Translations under genes and position numbers: made by a program
Assembly: GCF_040438885.1 (NCBI RefSeq)
Contig: NZ_CP159218.1
Coordinates: 806,001 to 870,000 of the forward strand
DNA: 64,000 bases
From: Nakamurella sp. A5-74
GTDB lineage: Bacteria; Actinomycetota; Actinomycetes; Mycobacteriales; Nakamurellaceae
Direction: 5' to 3'
Part shown: piece after piece, positions 9,011 to 16,909 of the stretch
How positions within the stretch are numbered: the stretch's first letter is position 1
Layout of the letters: each line of letters opens with the position of its first letter
Notes under the pieces: model-generated
What the model was told of the DNA's origin: nothing
The model's database searches: none
Seen by the model: the letters and a program-made list of their open reading frames with translations, nothing else

Positions 9011-9459
9011 TGTCCTCGCAGCGGCGACCCTTCGGTCACCGGCACCGAAGGAGCCGGTTGGTGCCCGCGACGACGCACCAACCACCAGCCGAGCATGGCC
9101 GCCCACAGGATGACGAGGTAGACGAGGAACCCTGTCGGGTAATCGCGATCGAGCAACGTCGGGTTGTCGAGCCGCAACCCCGGCCGGGTGAGGAACGGCG
9201 CACCCACGAACAGCAGCGCCACCGAGATGACTCCGCCGACCACCGCAGGTCCGCGGGCCGCGAACGGCAACCGCAGGACGAGCCAGCCGACCACTGCGAC
9301 GGCCGGCATGATCACTGCATCGGACAGGATCGGTGGGATCAGGAACCACTTGCCGAAGCTGAACCAGTCGGCCGGTCCGGCCAGCGCATCGATGAGTTCC
9401 AGCAGGCCGATCACCCCCAGGCCGATGCCGACCGCGACCAGCACGATGCGGGTGATCAT
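9007..9459 (-). CDS. Small integral membrane protein of unknown function, 150 aa
   Basis: I do not recognise a named family. Four hydrophobic segments are visible (starting near residues 1, 45, 80 and 120), with a basic C-terminal tail (WWLVRRRGHQP). The start MITRIVLV at 9459 overlaps the stop of the molybdopterin oxidoreductase gene (ATGA), so the two products are made together. Its position directly after a cytochrome b/oxidoreductase fusion suggests a membrane partner or maturation role, but that is inference only. Confidence 0.8.
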   Translation of the reverse strand: MITRIVLVAVGIGLGVIGLLELIDALAGPADWFSFGKWFLIPPILSDAVIMPAVAVVGWLVLRLPFAARGPAVVGGVISVALLFVGAPFLTRPGLRLDNPTLLDRDYPTGFLVYLVILWAAMLGWWLVRRRGHQPAPSVPVTEGSPLRGQ

Positions 9460-10883
9460 GACGCCACCTCGATCCGGGTCAGCCATTTCGTCTGCAGCAC
9501 ACCGGGTCTGCCGGGAGCGATCAGTCGGGCCGGATAACCGTGCTCCGGATGCAGATCCTCACCGGCCAGCTGGAGTGCGATCAGGGTCAGCGGGTCGTCC
9601 ACCGAACCCGGCGGCACCACCGAACGGCCGTACAGCCCCGAGTCCAGCGAGACCATCTGCGCCGCACCGCGGGTGACGCCGGCCCGGTCCAGCAGATCGC
9701 CCAGTGGAACACCGGTCCACGTCGCGGTGCGCGCCCAACCCTCGACGCAGGCGATCGGCAGGTCGGCCGTGCGCTGCGGGAGAGCTCTCAGCTCGGCGAG
9801 GGTGAAGCTCCGGCCGGTACCTCCGGTGCCGACGATCGTCAGCTTCCAGTCGGCGGCGGCAATGGCAGCGCCGACCCCCGCTGCTGCCACGGTGCGGTTG
9901 ACCGGAAGTCCCTGCGGCCCCGATCCGCCGCGTTGGGCGAGCACCGAGATGGGGGAGAGCGCGGGGATGCGGTCGCTGACCGTGGCCAGGGTGACGGTGC
10001 CGACGGCGCCGGCACCGAGCAGCATCAAGCCGCGGCGGCTCAGGGCCGGCGGATGGTCGCGGCGTTCGGTGCCGGTGTCGGGACTGATCGGAGCGGAGTC
10101 GGGGTCTCGACTTGCTGCGCTCGCTCGACCACCGGGTTGTTCCGTGCTCGCTCGACCATCTTCATCGGCGGGGGGTGCAGTGTCGGGACTGATCGCAGCG
10201 GAATCGGGGTCTCGACGCGCTCCTTCGTCGCTTGCTCGACCACCTTCCGGGGGAGCGCTCGCTGGACTGGCGGGTTCGTCGGTGCTCGCTCGAGCACCAG
10301 CGCTCGCGCGAGCACCCGCGCCCAGGACCGTGCGGATCACGGGCAGCTTGACGGCGATGTGCACGATCACGGATCCGATCGCGATCCAGGCCACCGCGTA
10401 GTGGACGGTCGGGAAGAAGAACGTCCACGGGTAGAACTCGGCGACGTTCAGCAGACCGCTGATCAGCTCGAAGGCGACCGAGGCGATGAGCACCAGGATC
10501 GATCCGCGTTCCAGGAGCCGGATGATGCCGCCGAACAGCGGCCGCTGCCAGAACTTCGGCGTCACCACCCAGAGTTTCATCCCCAGCAGTGGGATCGCGG
10601 CGATCCCGCTGGTGACGTGCAGTCCCTGGGTCACCCGGTAGATCCAGACCGGCCGGTGCGGGAGGGTCAGCCAGCTCAACGGATGCTGCACGAAATGGCT
10701 GTACAGACCGGTGAGAAAGCAGACCAGTACACAGATCCCCAGCCAACGACCCACCCGGACAGTGGTGTCGACGGACCGCAGCCGGGAGGTGTAGTCGCCC
10801 TCTTCGGGGATGGGCGGGAACCGTCGTGCGAACGGGGGAACTGCCGACCGCACCGCAGAGGTGACCCGATCGCGGGTACTCAT
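9456..10883 (-). CDS. Cytochrome b-like membrane domain fused to a sulfite-oxidase-type molybdopterin domain, 475 aa
   Basis: Residues ~30-200 hold four or five hydrophobic helices with spaced histidines (SHFVQHP, GLHVTSG, FPTVHYAV, VIVHIAV), as in cytochrome b561-type domains. A hydrophilic linker of about 80 residues follows, then a twin-arginine-like hydrophobic segment (SRRGLMLLGAGAVGTV) and an oxidoreductase molybdopterin-binding domain with the cofactor cysteine in PIACVEGWARTATW. Predicted to pass electrons between a periplasmic substrate and the membrane. The linker is encoded by two copies of a chromosomal repeat (see 10075-10279). ATG 10883 overlaps the stop of the DUF2064 gene; the same operon encodes two glycosyltransferase-type proteins. 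The substrate is unknown. Confidence 0.85.
   Translation of the reverse strand: MSTRDRVTSAVRSAVPPFARRFPPIPEEGDYTSRLRSVDTTVRVGRWLGICVLVCFLTGLYSHFVQHPLSWLTLPHRPVWIYRVTQGLHVTSGIAAIPLLGMKLWVVTPKFWQRPLFGGIIRLLERGSILVLIASVAFELISGLLNVAEFYPWTFFFPTVHYAVAWIAIGSVIVHIAVKLPVIRTVLGAGARASAGARASTDEPASPASAPPEGGRASDEGARRDPDSAAISPDTAPPADEDGRASTEQPGGRASAASRDPDSAPISPDTGTERRDHPPALSRRGLMLLGAGAVGTVTLATVSDRIPALSPISVLAQRGGSGPQGLPVNRTVAAAGVGAAIAAADWKLTIVGTGGTGRSFTLAELRALPQRTADLPIACVEGWARTATWTGVPLGDLLDRAGVTRGAAQMVSLDSGLYGRSVVPPGSVDDPLTLIALQLAGEDLHPEHGYPARLIAPGRPGVLQTKWLTRIEVAS
10075..10279. repeat. Duplicated 105-nt repeat inside the oxidoreductase coding region
   Basis: A block starting GTGTCGGGACTGATCG at 10075 recurs at 10180, a period of 105 nt (35 codons). 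Each block ends in a motif of the form GTCTCGAC...CTCGACCACC (10104-10133 and 10209-10244), which is a member of the intergenic repeat family also found near 35.5-36 kb and 55.6-55.7 kb. On the minus strand both copies stay in frame and encode the low-complexity linker (RDPDSAPISPDT and RRDPDSAAISPDT) between the membrane and molybdopterin domains. Confidence 0.85.
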
Positions 10884-11554
10884 GCCACACCCCGTGCCGG
10901 GTGCGTCCGCACCAGAGCGACCGCCGCGGCGAAGCGGGAGGCGGGGGCGATGCCGGCCACGTGCCTGGCATCGTCCCAGGTGTCGACATCGACGAGAGTC
11001 GGCAGCAGCGCGACCGCCACACCGCGGCGAGCGAGGGCGGCCAGGGTGTCGTCGCCGGTCCGATCGGTCGACATCGTCACCGAGGCCAGCGCGGCGGCGT
11101 GCCCGGGATCGTGCAGTCCGAGCGCCCACCAACCACCGTCCTCGGCGCGTCCGAGCACCGCGTCGGTGTCGGCAAGCGTGTCGAACGACGCGTCGAGCAG
11201 GGGCTCCGTGAGTTGGGGTGTGTCCATCCCGACCTGCAGGACGGGGCCACCGAAGGCTCCGGCATCCGCGTGGGCGGCCACCAGCCGCTGCACGAAGGTG
11301 CTTCCACGTTGTTCCACCACGGCGCAGTGGCGCAGTGCGGGGAGCAGCTCCTCGCAACGCATCGCCTGCCGGAAGTCGCCGGTCACCGCGACGACGACGC
11401 GGGCGCGCGGCACTGCCAGCGAGCTGTACAGGGTGTCGAGCAGCGCGGCCGAGGCCAGCTCGGCAGCCTCCTGCGCGGTGAGGGTTCCGATCAGGCGGGT
11501 CTTGGCCAGGCCCGGAACCGGAGCCTTGGCGACGACGAGCAGGGTGCGAGTCAC
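10880..11554 (-). CDS. DUF2064/TIGR04282-type glycosyltransferase-like enzyme, 224 aa
   Basis: Nucleotidyl/glycosyltransferase-fold protein of the family annotated as 'arsenosugar biosynthesis-associated' (TIGR04282). The N-terminal motif LLVVAKAPVPGLAKTRL is the nucleotide-binding signature (basic loop followed by TRL), and VGMDTPQL and GRAEDGGWWALGL are typical internal motifs. The GTG start at 11554 overlaps the stop of the GT2 gene (GTGA), and its own stop overlaps the next start (ATGA). Such genes commonly sit beside a GT2 enzyme, as here. The acceptor molecule is not known. Confidence 0.85.
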   Translation of the reverse strand: MTRTLLVVAKAPVPGLAKTRLIGTLTAQEAAELASAALLDTLYSSLAVPRARVVVAVTGDFRQAMRCEELLPALRHCAVVEQRGSTFVQRLVAAHADAGAFGGPVLQVGMDTPQLTEPLLDASFDTLADTDAVLGRAEDGGWWALGLHDPGHAAALASVTMSTDRTGDDTLAALARRGVAVALLPTLVDVDTWDDARHVAGIAPASRFAAAVALVRTHPARGVA

Positions 11555-12279
11555 CGGGCGACCGAGGTCGGGCGGGTGCTCTCGGCACGATCCCAGGAGC
11601 GGCTCTGCAGCAGCACTCCGGCGAAATCCTTGGCCACGATCCAGCTGCCGCGGGCCGTACCGCTGATCTTGGATCGGGTCCCGGCCGCCCTGCGCCGGTA
11701 GCTGACGTCCCGTTCGACGATCCGCAGACCCTGCTGCTTGGCGCGCAGGAAGGTCTCCAGCGGGTATCCGCACCGCCGGTCCCGGACGTCGAGCGCTACC
11801 CAGGTCTGTCGACGGGCGATCCGCATCGGAGCCAGATCGTGCAACCGTGGCCCACCGAGCCCGATCATCGCGGACAGCACACTGTTGGCCAGCCGCGCGT
11901 GCCACGGCCACACTCCTGCGCTGACCGGACGTCGTGCGCCGCAGGCGATGTCCGCATCCCCGAGACGGACCAGGTCGAGCAGTGGGAGCAGCTCCGCGGC
12001 GTCCAGCGAGCCGTCGCAGTCCATCACCGCGACGAACTCGGCGGTGCACGCCGAGAGGCCGACGTCCACTGCTGCCCCGTATCCGCGGTTCGGCGCATGG
12101 ACGACCGTCGCGCCGAGCTTCGCGCCGATCGACGCGCTGCCGTCCACGGAGCCGTTGTCGACCAGTACCGCTCGCCAACCCGCAGGCAGGGACGCGAGCA
12201 CACCGGGGATGGCGGCGGCCTCGTCCAGGCACGGGAGGATGACGTCCACCGGAGCACGCGCGACGTCGAGTTCTTCCAT
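11551..12279 (-). CDS. Family 2 glycosyltransferase, 242 aa
   Basis: Predicted cytoplasmic sugar transferase using a nucleotide sugar. The GT-A start is clear (VDVILPCLDEAAAIPGVL), with AVLVDNGSVDGSA for nucleotide binding and MDCDGSLD as the metal-binding DxD-like site. ARRPVSAG and RDRRCGYPLETFLRAKQQG are later GT2 motifs. First gene of a five- or six-gene minus-strand operon (12279 to about 8301) in which consecutive genes overlap by 4 nt. It is divergent from the membrane glycosyltransferase-like gene at 12424, with a 144-bp shared promoter region that holds candidate response-regulator boxes. Confidence 0.9.
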   Translation of the reverse strand: MEELDVARAPVDVILPCLDEAAAIPGVLASLPAGWRAVLVDNGSVDGSASIGAKLGATVVHAPNRGYGAAVDVGLSACTAEFVAVMDCDGSLDAAELLPLLDLVRLGDADIACGARRPVSAGVWPWHARLANSVLSAMIGLGGPRLHDLAPMRIARRQTWVALDVRDRRCGYPLETFLRAKQQGLRIVERDVSYRRRAAGTRSKISGTARGSWIVAKDFAGVLLQSRSWDRAESTRPTSVAR

Positions 12280-12315
12280 GCGATCGACACTAGGAGCGGA
12301 ACCTCTCCTGAAACC

Positions 12316-12378
12316 GGAATCGTTCCTTACGGCGCAGTGGTCATGCTGCGCAGGGGATTACGGAACGCTGACGTTCGG
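12316..12378. promoter_or_regulatory. Divergent promoter with candidate response-regulator boxes
   Basis: Box 1 (12316-12332) contains GGAATCGTTCCTTACGG; box 2 (12355-12366) contains GGATTACGGAAC. The 10-mer TTCCTTACGG of box 1 occurs again, inverted, at 15711-15720 just upstream of the epimerase gene, next to the TGTTCCGTAAGG that matches box 2. This gap separates the GT2 operon from the membrane-protein/two-component operon. I infer that these are binding sites of the OmpR-type regulator encoded at 13916; no binding data exist. Confidence 0.45.
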
Positions 12379-12423
12379 CCTCGGATCGCCCTGTGCCCGG
12401 TCCGGGTGAATAGCGTCGACCGG

Positions 12424-13911
12424 ATGAGCGTGCTGCAGACTCCCGACTCGGCTGCTGTCGGGTCCGGCGCTGCCGTCGACCAGGACGCGTCCGCGGGTGC
12501 TGCAGCAGCGGTCCGGCGTGCTCCGTCCACGAGTTGGGTGGTCGTGCCGTTGGTGGCGGCGGTACTCCTGCTGACCATCGCCGCAGTGGTCGGAGCCATC
12601 CTGACCCGATCGGGAAGTCGGCTCTACGTCGACGCGCCGCCGCTGATCGCCCGATTGATTCCGCACGTGGGGCCGGGGACACCTGCCGCGATCCTGCTCG
12701 CACTGCTCGGGGTGGTGCTCGCCCGCAGGTGGCTGGGCCGGCTGCGGTGGTCGAGGCTGCTGCCGTTGAGCTATCTCGGAGCGCTCGCCTGGACGTTCTC
12801 GCTGTCGCTGATCGACACCGGCGAACGGAGTTGGGCAGCGCCCCTGGGTGAGAAGGACGAGTACCTGCACGATCTGCCGCGGGTCTCCGACGTCCACGGA
12901 TTCCTGTCGTCCTTCTCCGACCACATCCTGGATTTCCAGCCCGGCAGCTGGACCACCCACGTCTCCAGTCATCCGCCGTTGGCCACGCTGTTCTTCTGGG
13001 CACTCGACCGGATCGGGCTGGGCGGACAGACCTGGGCTGGGATCGCCGTGATCGTCGTCGGGAGCACGGTCGCGGTCTCGGTACCGATCACCCTGCGGGC
13101 GCTGGGTGCGGCCGGCGCCGCGCGAGCGATGGTGCCGTTCGGGATCTTCTTCCCCGGCGCCGTGTGGGTCGGGACGTCCGCGGACGGCATGTTCGCCGGC
13201 GTGCTTGCTGCCGGGATCGCTGCTGCCGCCTGGGGTTCGACCAGGCGTTCGGCCCGGGCTGCCATCCCCTGGTCGTCGATCGGCGGGTTGCTCCTGGGAG
13301 CGACGCTGTACCTGTCGTACGGCCTGGCGGTGGCCATCGTGCTGGTCGCCGCTGTGTGCTGGTGCTCCTGGCGATCGGTGCGCACCCGCGGTGGGTCGGT
13401 GCGCCTGTGGAGCAGTGCCTGGGCGATGGTCGTCGTCGGGGTCGCGGCCGTGGCGATCTGGTTCTTCGCCAACGGTTTCCACTGGTTCTCCGCTCTGTCG
13501 TTGCTGCAGACGCGCTACTACCAGGGGATCGCGAGCGCGCGGCCGTACAGCTACTTCGTCTGGGCGAACCTGGCGGCGCTGGTGGTCTGTGCCGGACCCG
13601 CCTTCGCGACCTCGGTGACAGCCGCCGCTCGAGCGGCCTGGGCCGGTGTCCGTCACGGCCGGCGGACGGAGGGCGCCGCTCGCCGGCGGATCGGTGTCCC
13701 GGCGCTGCTGACGATGGCCACCGCGATCGCCGTGCTGCTCGCCGACCTGTCCGGGCTGTCCAAGGCCGAGACGGAGCGGATCTGGTTGCCGTTCGGCGTC
13801 TGGCTGCTCTGTGGGGTCGTAGGGCTGTCGCGGCAGTGGCGTTGGCGGTTGCTGGTGCTGCAGATCGGTACAGCGCTGCTCGTCAATCATCTGCTGCTGA
13901 CACACTGGTGA
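12424..13911 (+). CDS. Polytopic membrane protein resembling GT-C mannosyltransferases, 495 aa
   Basis: About ten to twelve hydrophobic segments after a ~35-residue Ala-rich cytoplasmic tail. A large first extracytoplasmic loop carries acidic residues (LGEKDEYLHDLPRV) and the THVSSHPPLATLFFW stretch, a pattern typical of GT-C polyprenyl-phosphate-dependent glycosyltransferases. The predicted role is transfer of a lipid-linked sugar outside the membrane, which fits the divergent GT2 gene that could make the lipid-linked donor. ATG 12424 is chosen; an in-frame GTG at 12406 is also possible and neither has a strong ribosome site. Five bases separate it from the response-regulator gene. Confidence 0.75.
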   Translation: MSVLQTPDSAAVGSGAAVDQDASAGAAAAVRRAPSTSWVVVPLVAAVLLLTIAAVVGAILTRSGSRLYVDAPPLIARLIPHVGPGTPAAILLALLGVVLARRWLGRLRWSRLLPLSYLGALAWTFSLSLIDTGERSWAAPLGEKDEYLHDLPRVSDVHGFLSSFSDHILDFQPGSWTTHVSSHPPLATLFFWALDRIGLGGQTWAGIAVIVVGSTVAVSVPITLRALGAAGAARAMVPFGIFFPGAVWVGTSADGMFAGVLAAGIAAAAWGSTRRSARAAIPWSSIGGLLLGATLYLSYGLAVAIVLVAAVCWCSWRSVRTRGGSVRLWSSAWAMVVVGVAAVAIWFFANGFHWFSALSLLQTRYYQGIASARPYSYFVWANLAALVVCAGPAFATSVTAAARAAWAGVRHGRRTEGAARRRIGVPALLTMATAIAVLLADLSGLSKAETERIWLPFGVWLLCGVVGLSRQWRWRLLVLQIGTALLVNHLLLTHW

Positions 13912-13915
13912 TCTG

Positions 13916-14653
13916 ATGACGGATCCCCCGCGTCCCGCGACCGACGGCCCCAGCGGCGCCACCGTGCTGATCGTCGATGACGACCCGACGGTCCGCGAGG
14001 TCGTGCGCCGCTACCTGGTGCGCGACGGACACCGGGTGCTGGAGGCCGCCGACGGTGCCGACGCGCTGGCACTTGCCGCGCGGGAGCGCCCCGATCTCAT
14101 CGTGCTGGATCTGATGCTGCCCGGGATCGACGGACTTGACGTCTGCCGGCACCTGCGCCGGACCTCGACGGTTCCGATCCTGATGCTGACGGCGCTGGGC
14201 GCGGAGTCCGACCGCGTCGTGGGCCTGGAGTACGGGGCGGACGATTATGTGGTGAAGCCGTTCTCGCCCCGCGAGTTGTCGCTGCGGGTCGGTCGGATCC
14301 TCGAACGCTCCCAGGCAGTCCGGACGGAACCTGCTGTACCGCAAGTGATGTGCGACGGCGACCTGATCGTCGACCCGCGTAGCAGGATCGCCCAGCGAGC
14401 CGGTGCACCGCTCGCGCTGACCACCCGGGAGTTCGACCTGCTGGTCCACCTGCTGCGGCATCCGGGCCAGGCCTTCACCAGGACCGCTCTGCTGGAACAG
14501 GTGTGGGACTGGTCGTTCGGCGACCAGTCGACCGTGACCGTCCACGTGCGTCGGCTGCGGGAGAAGATCGAGGTCGATCCGAGTCGTCCGACGAGGATCG
14601 TCACCCTCTGGGGCATCGGCTACCGGTTCGACCCGGAAGGACCAACTCCATGA
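13916..14653 (+). CDS. OmpR/PhoB-type response regulator, 245 aa
   Basis: Two-domain DNA-binding regulator. The receiver domain (~15-130) has the acidic pair and following residue in [14 protein letters not shown], the phospho-acceptor D65 in VLDLMLPG, the T in LMLTALG and K in [11 protein letters not shown] winged-helix domain follows (~150-240) with [22 protein letters not shown] and the C-terminal GIGYRF. The gene lies between the membrane glycosyltransferase and the kinase and overlaps the kinase start by ATGA. Likely targets are the operons flanking it, which share candidate boxes. Confidence 0.95.
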   Translation: MTDPPRPATDGPSGATVLIVDDDPTVREVVRRYLVRDGHRVLEAADGADALALAARERPDLIVLDLMLPGIDGLDVCRHLRRTSTVPILMLTALGAESDRVVGLEYGADDYVVKPFSPRELSLRVGRILERSQAVRTEPAVPQVMCDGDLIVDPRSRIAQRAGAPLALTTREFDLLVHLLRHPGQAFTRTALLEQVWDWSFGDQSTVTVHVRRLREKIEVDPSRPTRIVTLWGIGYRFDPEGPTP

Positions 14654-15717
14654 CCGACCTCTCACACATCCTGCCCTGGGCGCTGCTCGCGACGGTGGCG
14701 ATCGTGTTGCTCGAGGCGATCCTGCTGCGCTGGATCCAACGCACCGCGCGAGGATCGGCGATCCCGGTGGCTGTCGGCGTACTCGTCGGTATGCCGGTGC
14801 TGTCGGTGCTCCTGTTCGTCGTCGCGATCAGCGGATTCATGTTCACCGACCAGGTCGGCTGGACGGCCGTCGCCTGCGGTCTCATCGCTGTCACGGTGGT
14901 ACCGGTGTCGGTGTTGTTCGCCCGCAGGGTGATCCGGCGTGAGCTGGAGGCGGAGAGTCGACGCGCGAGCGAGCGGTCCGCCGAGACGTCCCGCCGGGAG
15001 CTGGTCGGTTGGATCAGCCACGATCTGCGCACCCCGCTCGCCGGGATCCGGGCGATGAGCGAGGCCCTTGAGGACGCCGTGGTCACCGATCCGCAGGACG
15101 TCACCCGCTATGCGCGCCGCATCGGCGACGAGACCCATCGGCTCTCGGCGATGGTGGACGACCTGTTCGAGCTCTCCAGGATCAACTCGGGCACGCTGAC
15201 TCTCGCCGTCGAGCTGCTCTCGACAAAGAGTCTGGTCACCCAGGCGCTCGACGCGTCGATGCCCGCGGCGCAGGTCCGCCAGGTGCGACTGGAGAGCGGC
15301 ACCGATGCGATCAGGGAGAGTTGGCCGACCGTCTCGGCGTCGCACCGCGAGATGGCCAGGGTGCTGGGCAACCTGTTGGTCAACGCCATCCGGCACACTC
15401 CCAGCGGCGGCACGGTACGGCTCAGCGTCGGCAACGACGAGGAGGCAGTGCTGCTCGTCGTGCAGGACGGCTGCGGGGGGATCCCCGAGCACGAACTGCC
15501 GTTCGTCTTCGACACCGCATTCCGGGGCGGGGATGCGCGCTCTCCGCATGAGGAATCGGCCGTCACCGGTCCCGGTGCCGGACTGGGGCTGGCGATCGCC
15601 CGGGGGCTGGTGGAGGCGCACGGTGGGTCGATCGCGGTGGCCAACCGTTGGCCGGGCTGCCGCTTCGAGGTCCGTCTGCCCGCGAGCGACACCCGTGCGG
15701 ATGTTGTTGTTCCGTAA
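14650..15717 (+). CDS. Sensor histidine kinase, 355 aa
   Basis: Partner of the preceding regulator. Three hydrophobic segments within the first ~100 residues (starting near 8, 40 and 70) give a membrane anchor with very little extracytoplasmic sequence, so the signal may be sensed in the membrane. A HisKA domain with [12 protein letters not shown] follows, then a HATPase_c domain with the N box ([15 protein letters not shown]), [16 protein letters not shown] and [21 protein letters not shown] 14650 overlaps the regulator's stop. Its TAA stop lies within the inverted copy of the TTCCTTACGG box. Confidence 0.94.
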   Translation: MTDLSHILPWALLATVAIVLLEAILLRWIQRTARGSAIPVAVGVLVGMPVLSVLLFVVAISGFMFTDQVGWTAVACGLIAVTVVPVSVLFARRVIRRELEAESRRASERSAETSRRELVGWISHDLRTPLAGIRAMSEALEDAVVTDPQDVTRYARRIGDETHRLSAMVDDLFELSRINSGTLTLAVELLSTKSLVTQALDASMPAAQVRQVRLESGTDAIRESWPTVSASHREMARVLGNLLVNAIRHTPSGGTVRLSVGNDEEAVLLVVQDGCGGIPEHELPFVFDTAFRGGDARSPHEESAVTGPGAGLGLAIARGLVEAHGGSIAVANRWPGCRFEVRLPASDTRADVVVP

Positions 15718-15724
15718 GGAAGGA
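15708..15724. promoter_or_regulatory. Candidate response-regulator box upstream of the epimerase gene
   Basis: TGTTCCGTAAGGAAGG at 15708-15723 contains the inverse of TTCCTTACGG found at 12323-12332, and its left half matches the inverse of box 2 (12355-12366). It spans the kinase stop codon and lies 40 bp before the epimerase ATG. The function is inferred from the shared sequence only. Confidence 0.4.
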
Positions 15725-15763
15725 TCTCTCGTTCCGGCGTCGGACGACTGATCTGCTGTCGGT

Positions 15764-16849
15764 ATGCGAGTTCTCGTCACCGGTGCTGCCGGTTTCATCG
15801 GATCGACCGTCTGCGACCGCTTGCGGGAGGCCGGCCACGAGGTGCTCGGCCTCGACCTGCTGATCCCCCAGGCGCACGGCGGCCCGCCGCCGTGGATGCC
15901 GGCAGACACCGTGATCGGCGACGTGCGCGACGGCGACCTGCTCGACTCCCTCGTGGCCGGGATCGACGTCGTATGCCACCAGGCGGCCATGGTCGGGCTC
16001 GGGGTGGATCTCGACGATGCACCGCTCTACGCCTCTCACAACGTCGTCGGCACCTCGACCCTGCTGGCAGCGATGGCCCGGGCCGGCGTCGGAAGTTTCG
16101 TCCAGGCCTCGTCGATGGTGGTGTACGGCGAAGGCCGCTACCGCTGCTCCGTCCACCAGGAGGTGCGGCCCCCGGCCCGCTCCGCAGCGGCGTTGGCGGC
16201 CGGCAGCTTCGAGCCGCAGTGTCCGCACTGCGCAGGCACGCTGACCTGGGCAGCGATCAGCGAGGGCGCATCGCTCGATCCGCGCAATGTCTACGCCGGC
16301 ACCAAAGTTGCCCAGGAGCACCTGGCGACATCCTGGGCGATCGCCGCCGGCGGACGCGCCATCTCGTTGCGCTACCACAACGTCTATGGTCCGCGGATGC
16401 CGCGCGACACCCCGTACGCGGGGGTGGCTGCGTTGTTCCGCTCCGCGCTCGAGCGTGGTGAGGCGCCTCGGGTGTTCGAGGACGGCCGGCAGCTGCGCGA
16501 CTTCGTGCACGTCGACGACATCGCCGCCGCGAACGTCGCAGCGATCGAGGCCCTGGGTCAGGTGACCAGGGGTCCGCTCGAGGAGCCCGGTCGAATGACG
16601 CCGCTCAACATCGCCTCCGGGGTACCGCACACGGTCAGCGAGTTGGCGGCCGCCCTGGCAGCGGCGATGGGCGGCCCGGAGCCGGTGGTCGTGGGAGGTG
16701 GCCGGGCCGGTGACGTCAGGCACGTGGTCGCTGATCCCGCGGCAGCGCGTGAGTTGATCGGCTATCGGCCGACGGTGGACTTCGATGCCGGGGTGCGGTC
16801 CTTCGCCACGGCCGTGCTCCGCCGATCTGTGATGGTCCCGACGGGCTGA
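15764..16849 (+). CDS. NAD-dependent nucleotide-sugar epimerase/dehydratase, 361 aa
   Basis: Extended short-chain dehydrogenase acting on a nucleotide sugar. The Rossmann motif is VLVTGAAGFIGSTVCDRL at the N terminus; the catalytic residues are the serines in ASSMVVYGEG and the Y-x3-K of NVYAGTKVAQEH. Between them lies an insertion of about 40 residues with a cysteine (YRCSVHQE) and a PQCPHCAG pair, which could bind zinc. Similar CPxC inserts occur in dTDP-rhamnose 4-epimerase-like enzymes. It follows the kinase gene after 46 bp and probably supplies a sugar nucleotide to the nearby glycosyltransferases. Confidence 0.9.
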   Translation: MRVLVTGAAGFIGSTVCDRLREAGHEVLGLDLLIPQAHGGPPPWMPADTVIGDVRDGDLLDSLVAGIDVVCHQAAMVGLGVDLDDAPLYASHNVVGTSTLLAAMARAGVGSFVQASSMVVYGEGRYRCSVHQEVRPPARSAAALAAGSFEPQCPHCAGTLTWAAISEGASLDPRNVYAGTKVAQEHLATSWAIAAGGRAISLRYHNVYGPRMPRDTPYAGVAALFRSALERGEAPRVFEDGRQLRDFVHVDDIAAANVAAIEALGQVTRGPLEEPGRMTPLNIASGVPHTVSELAAALAAAMGGPEPVVVGGGRAGDVRHVVADPAAARELIGYRPTVDFDAGVRSFATAVLRRSVMVPTG

Positions 16850-16909
16850 GCAGGACCGGACCGGGTGGGGCTCTGGGAGTTCCTGGTGCTCAGTGGCAGG
16901 ATCCCCGTC

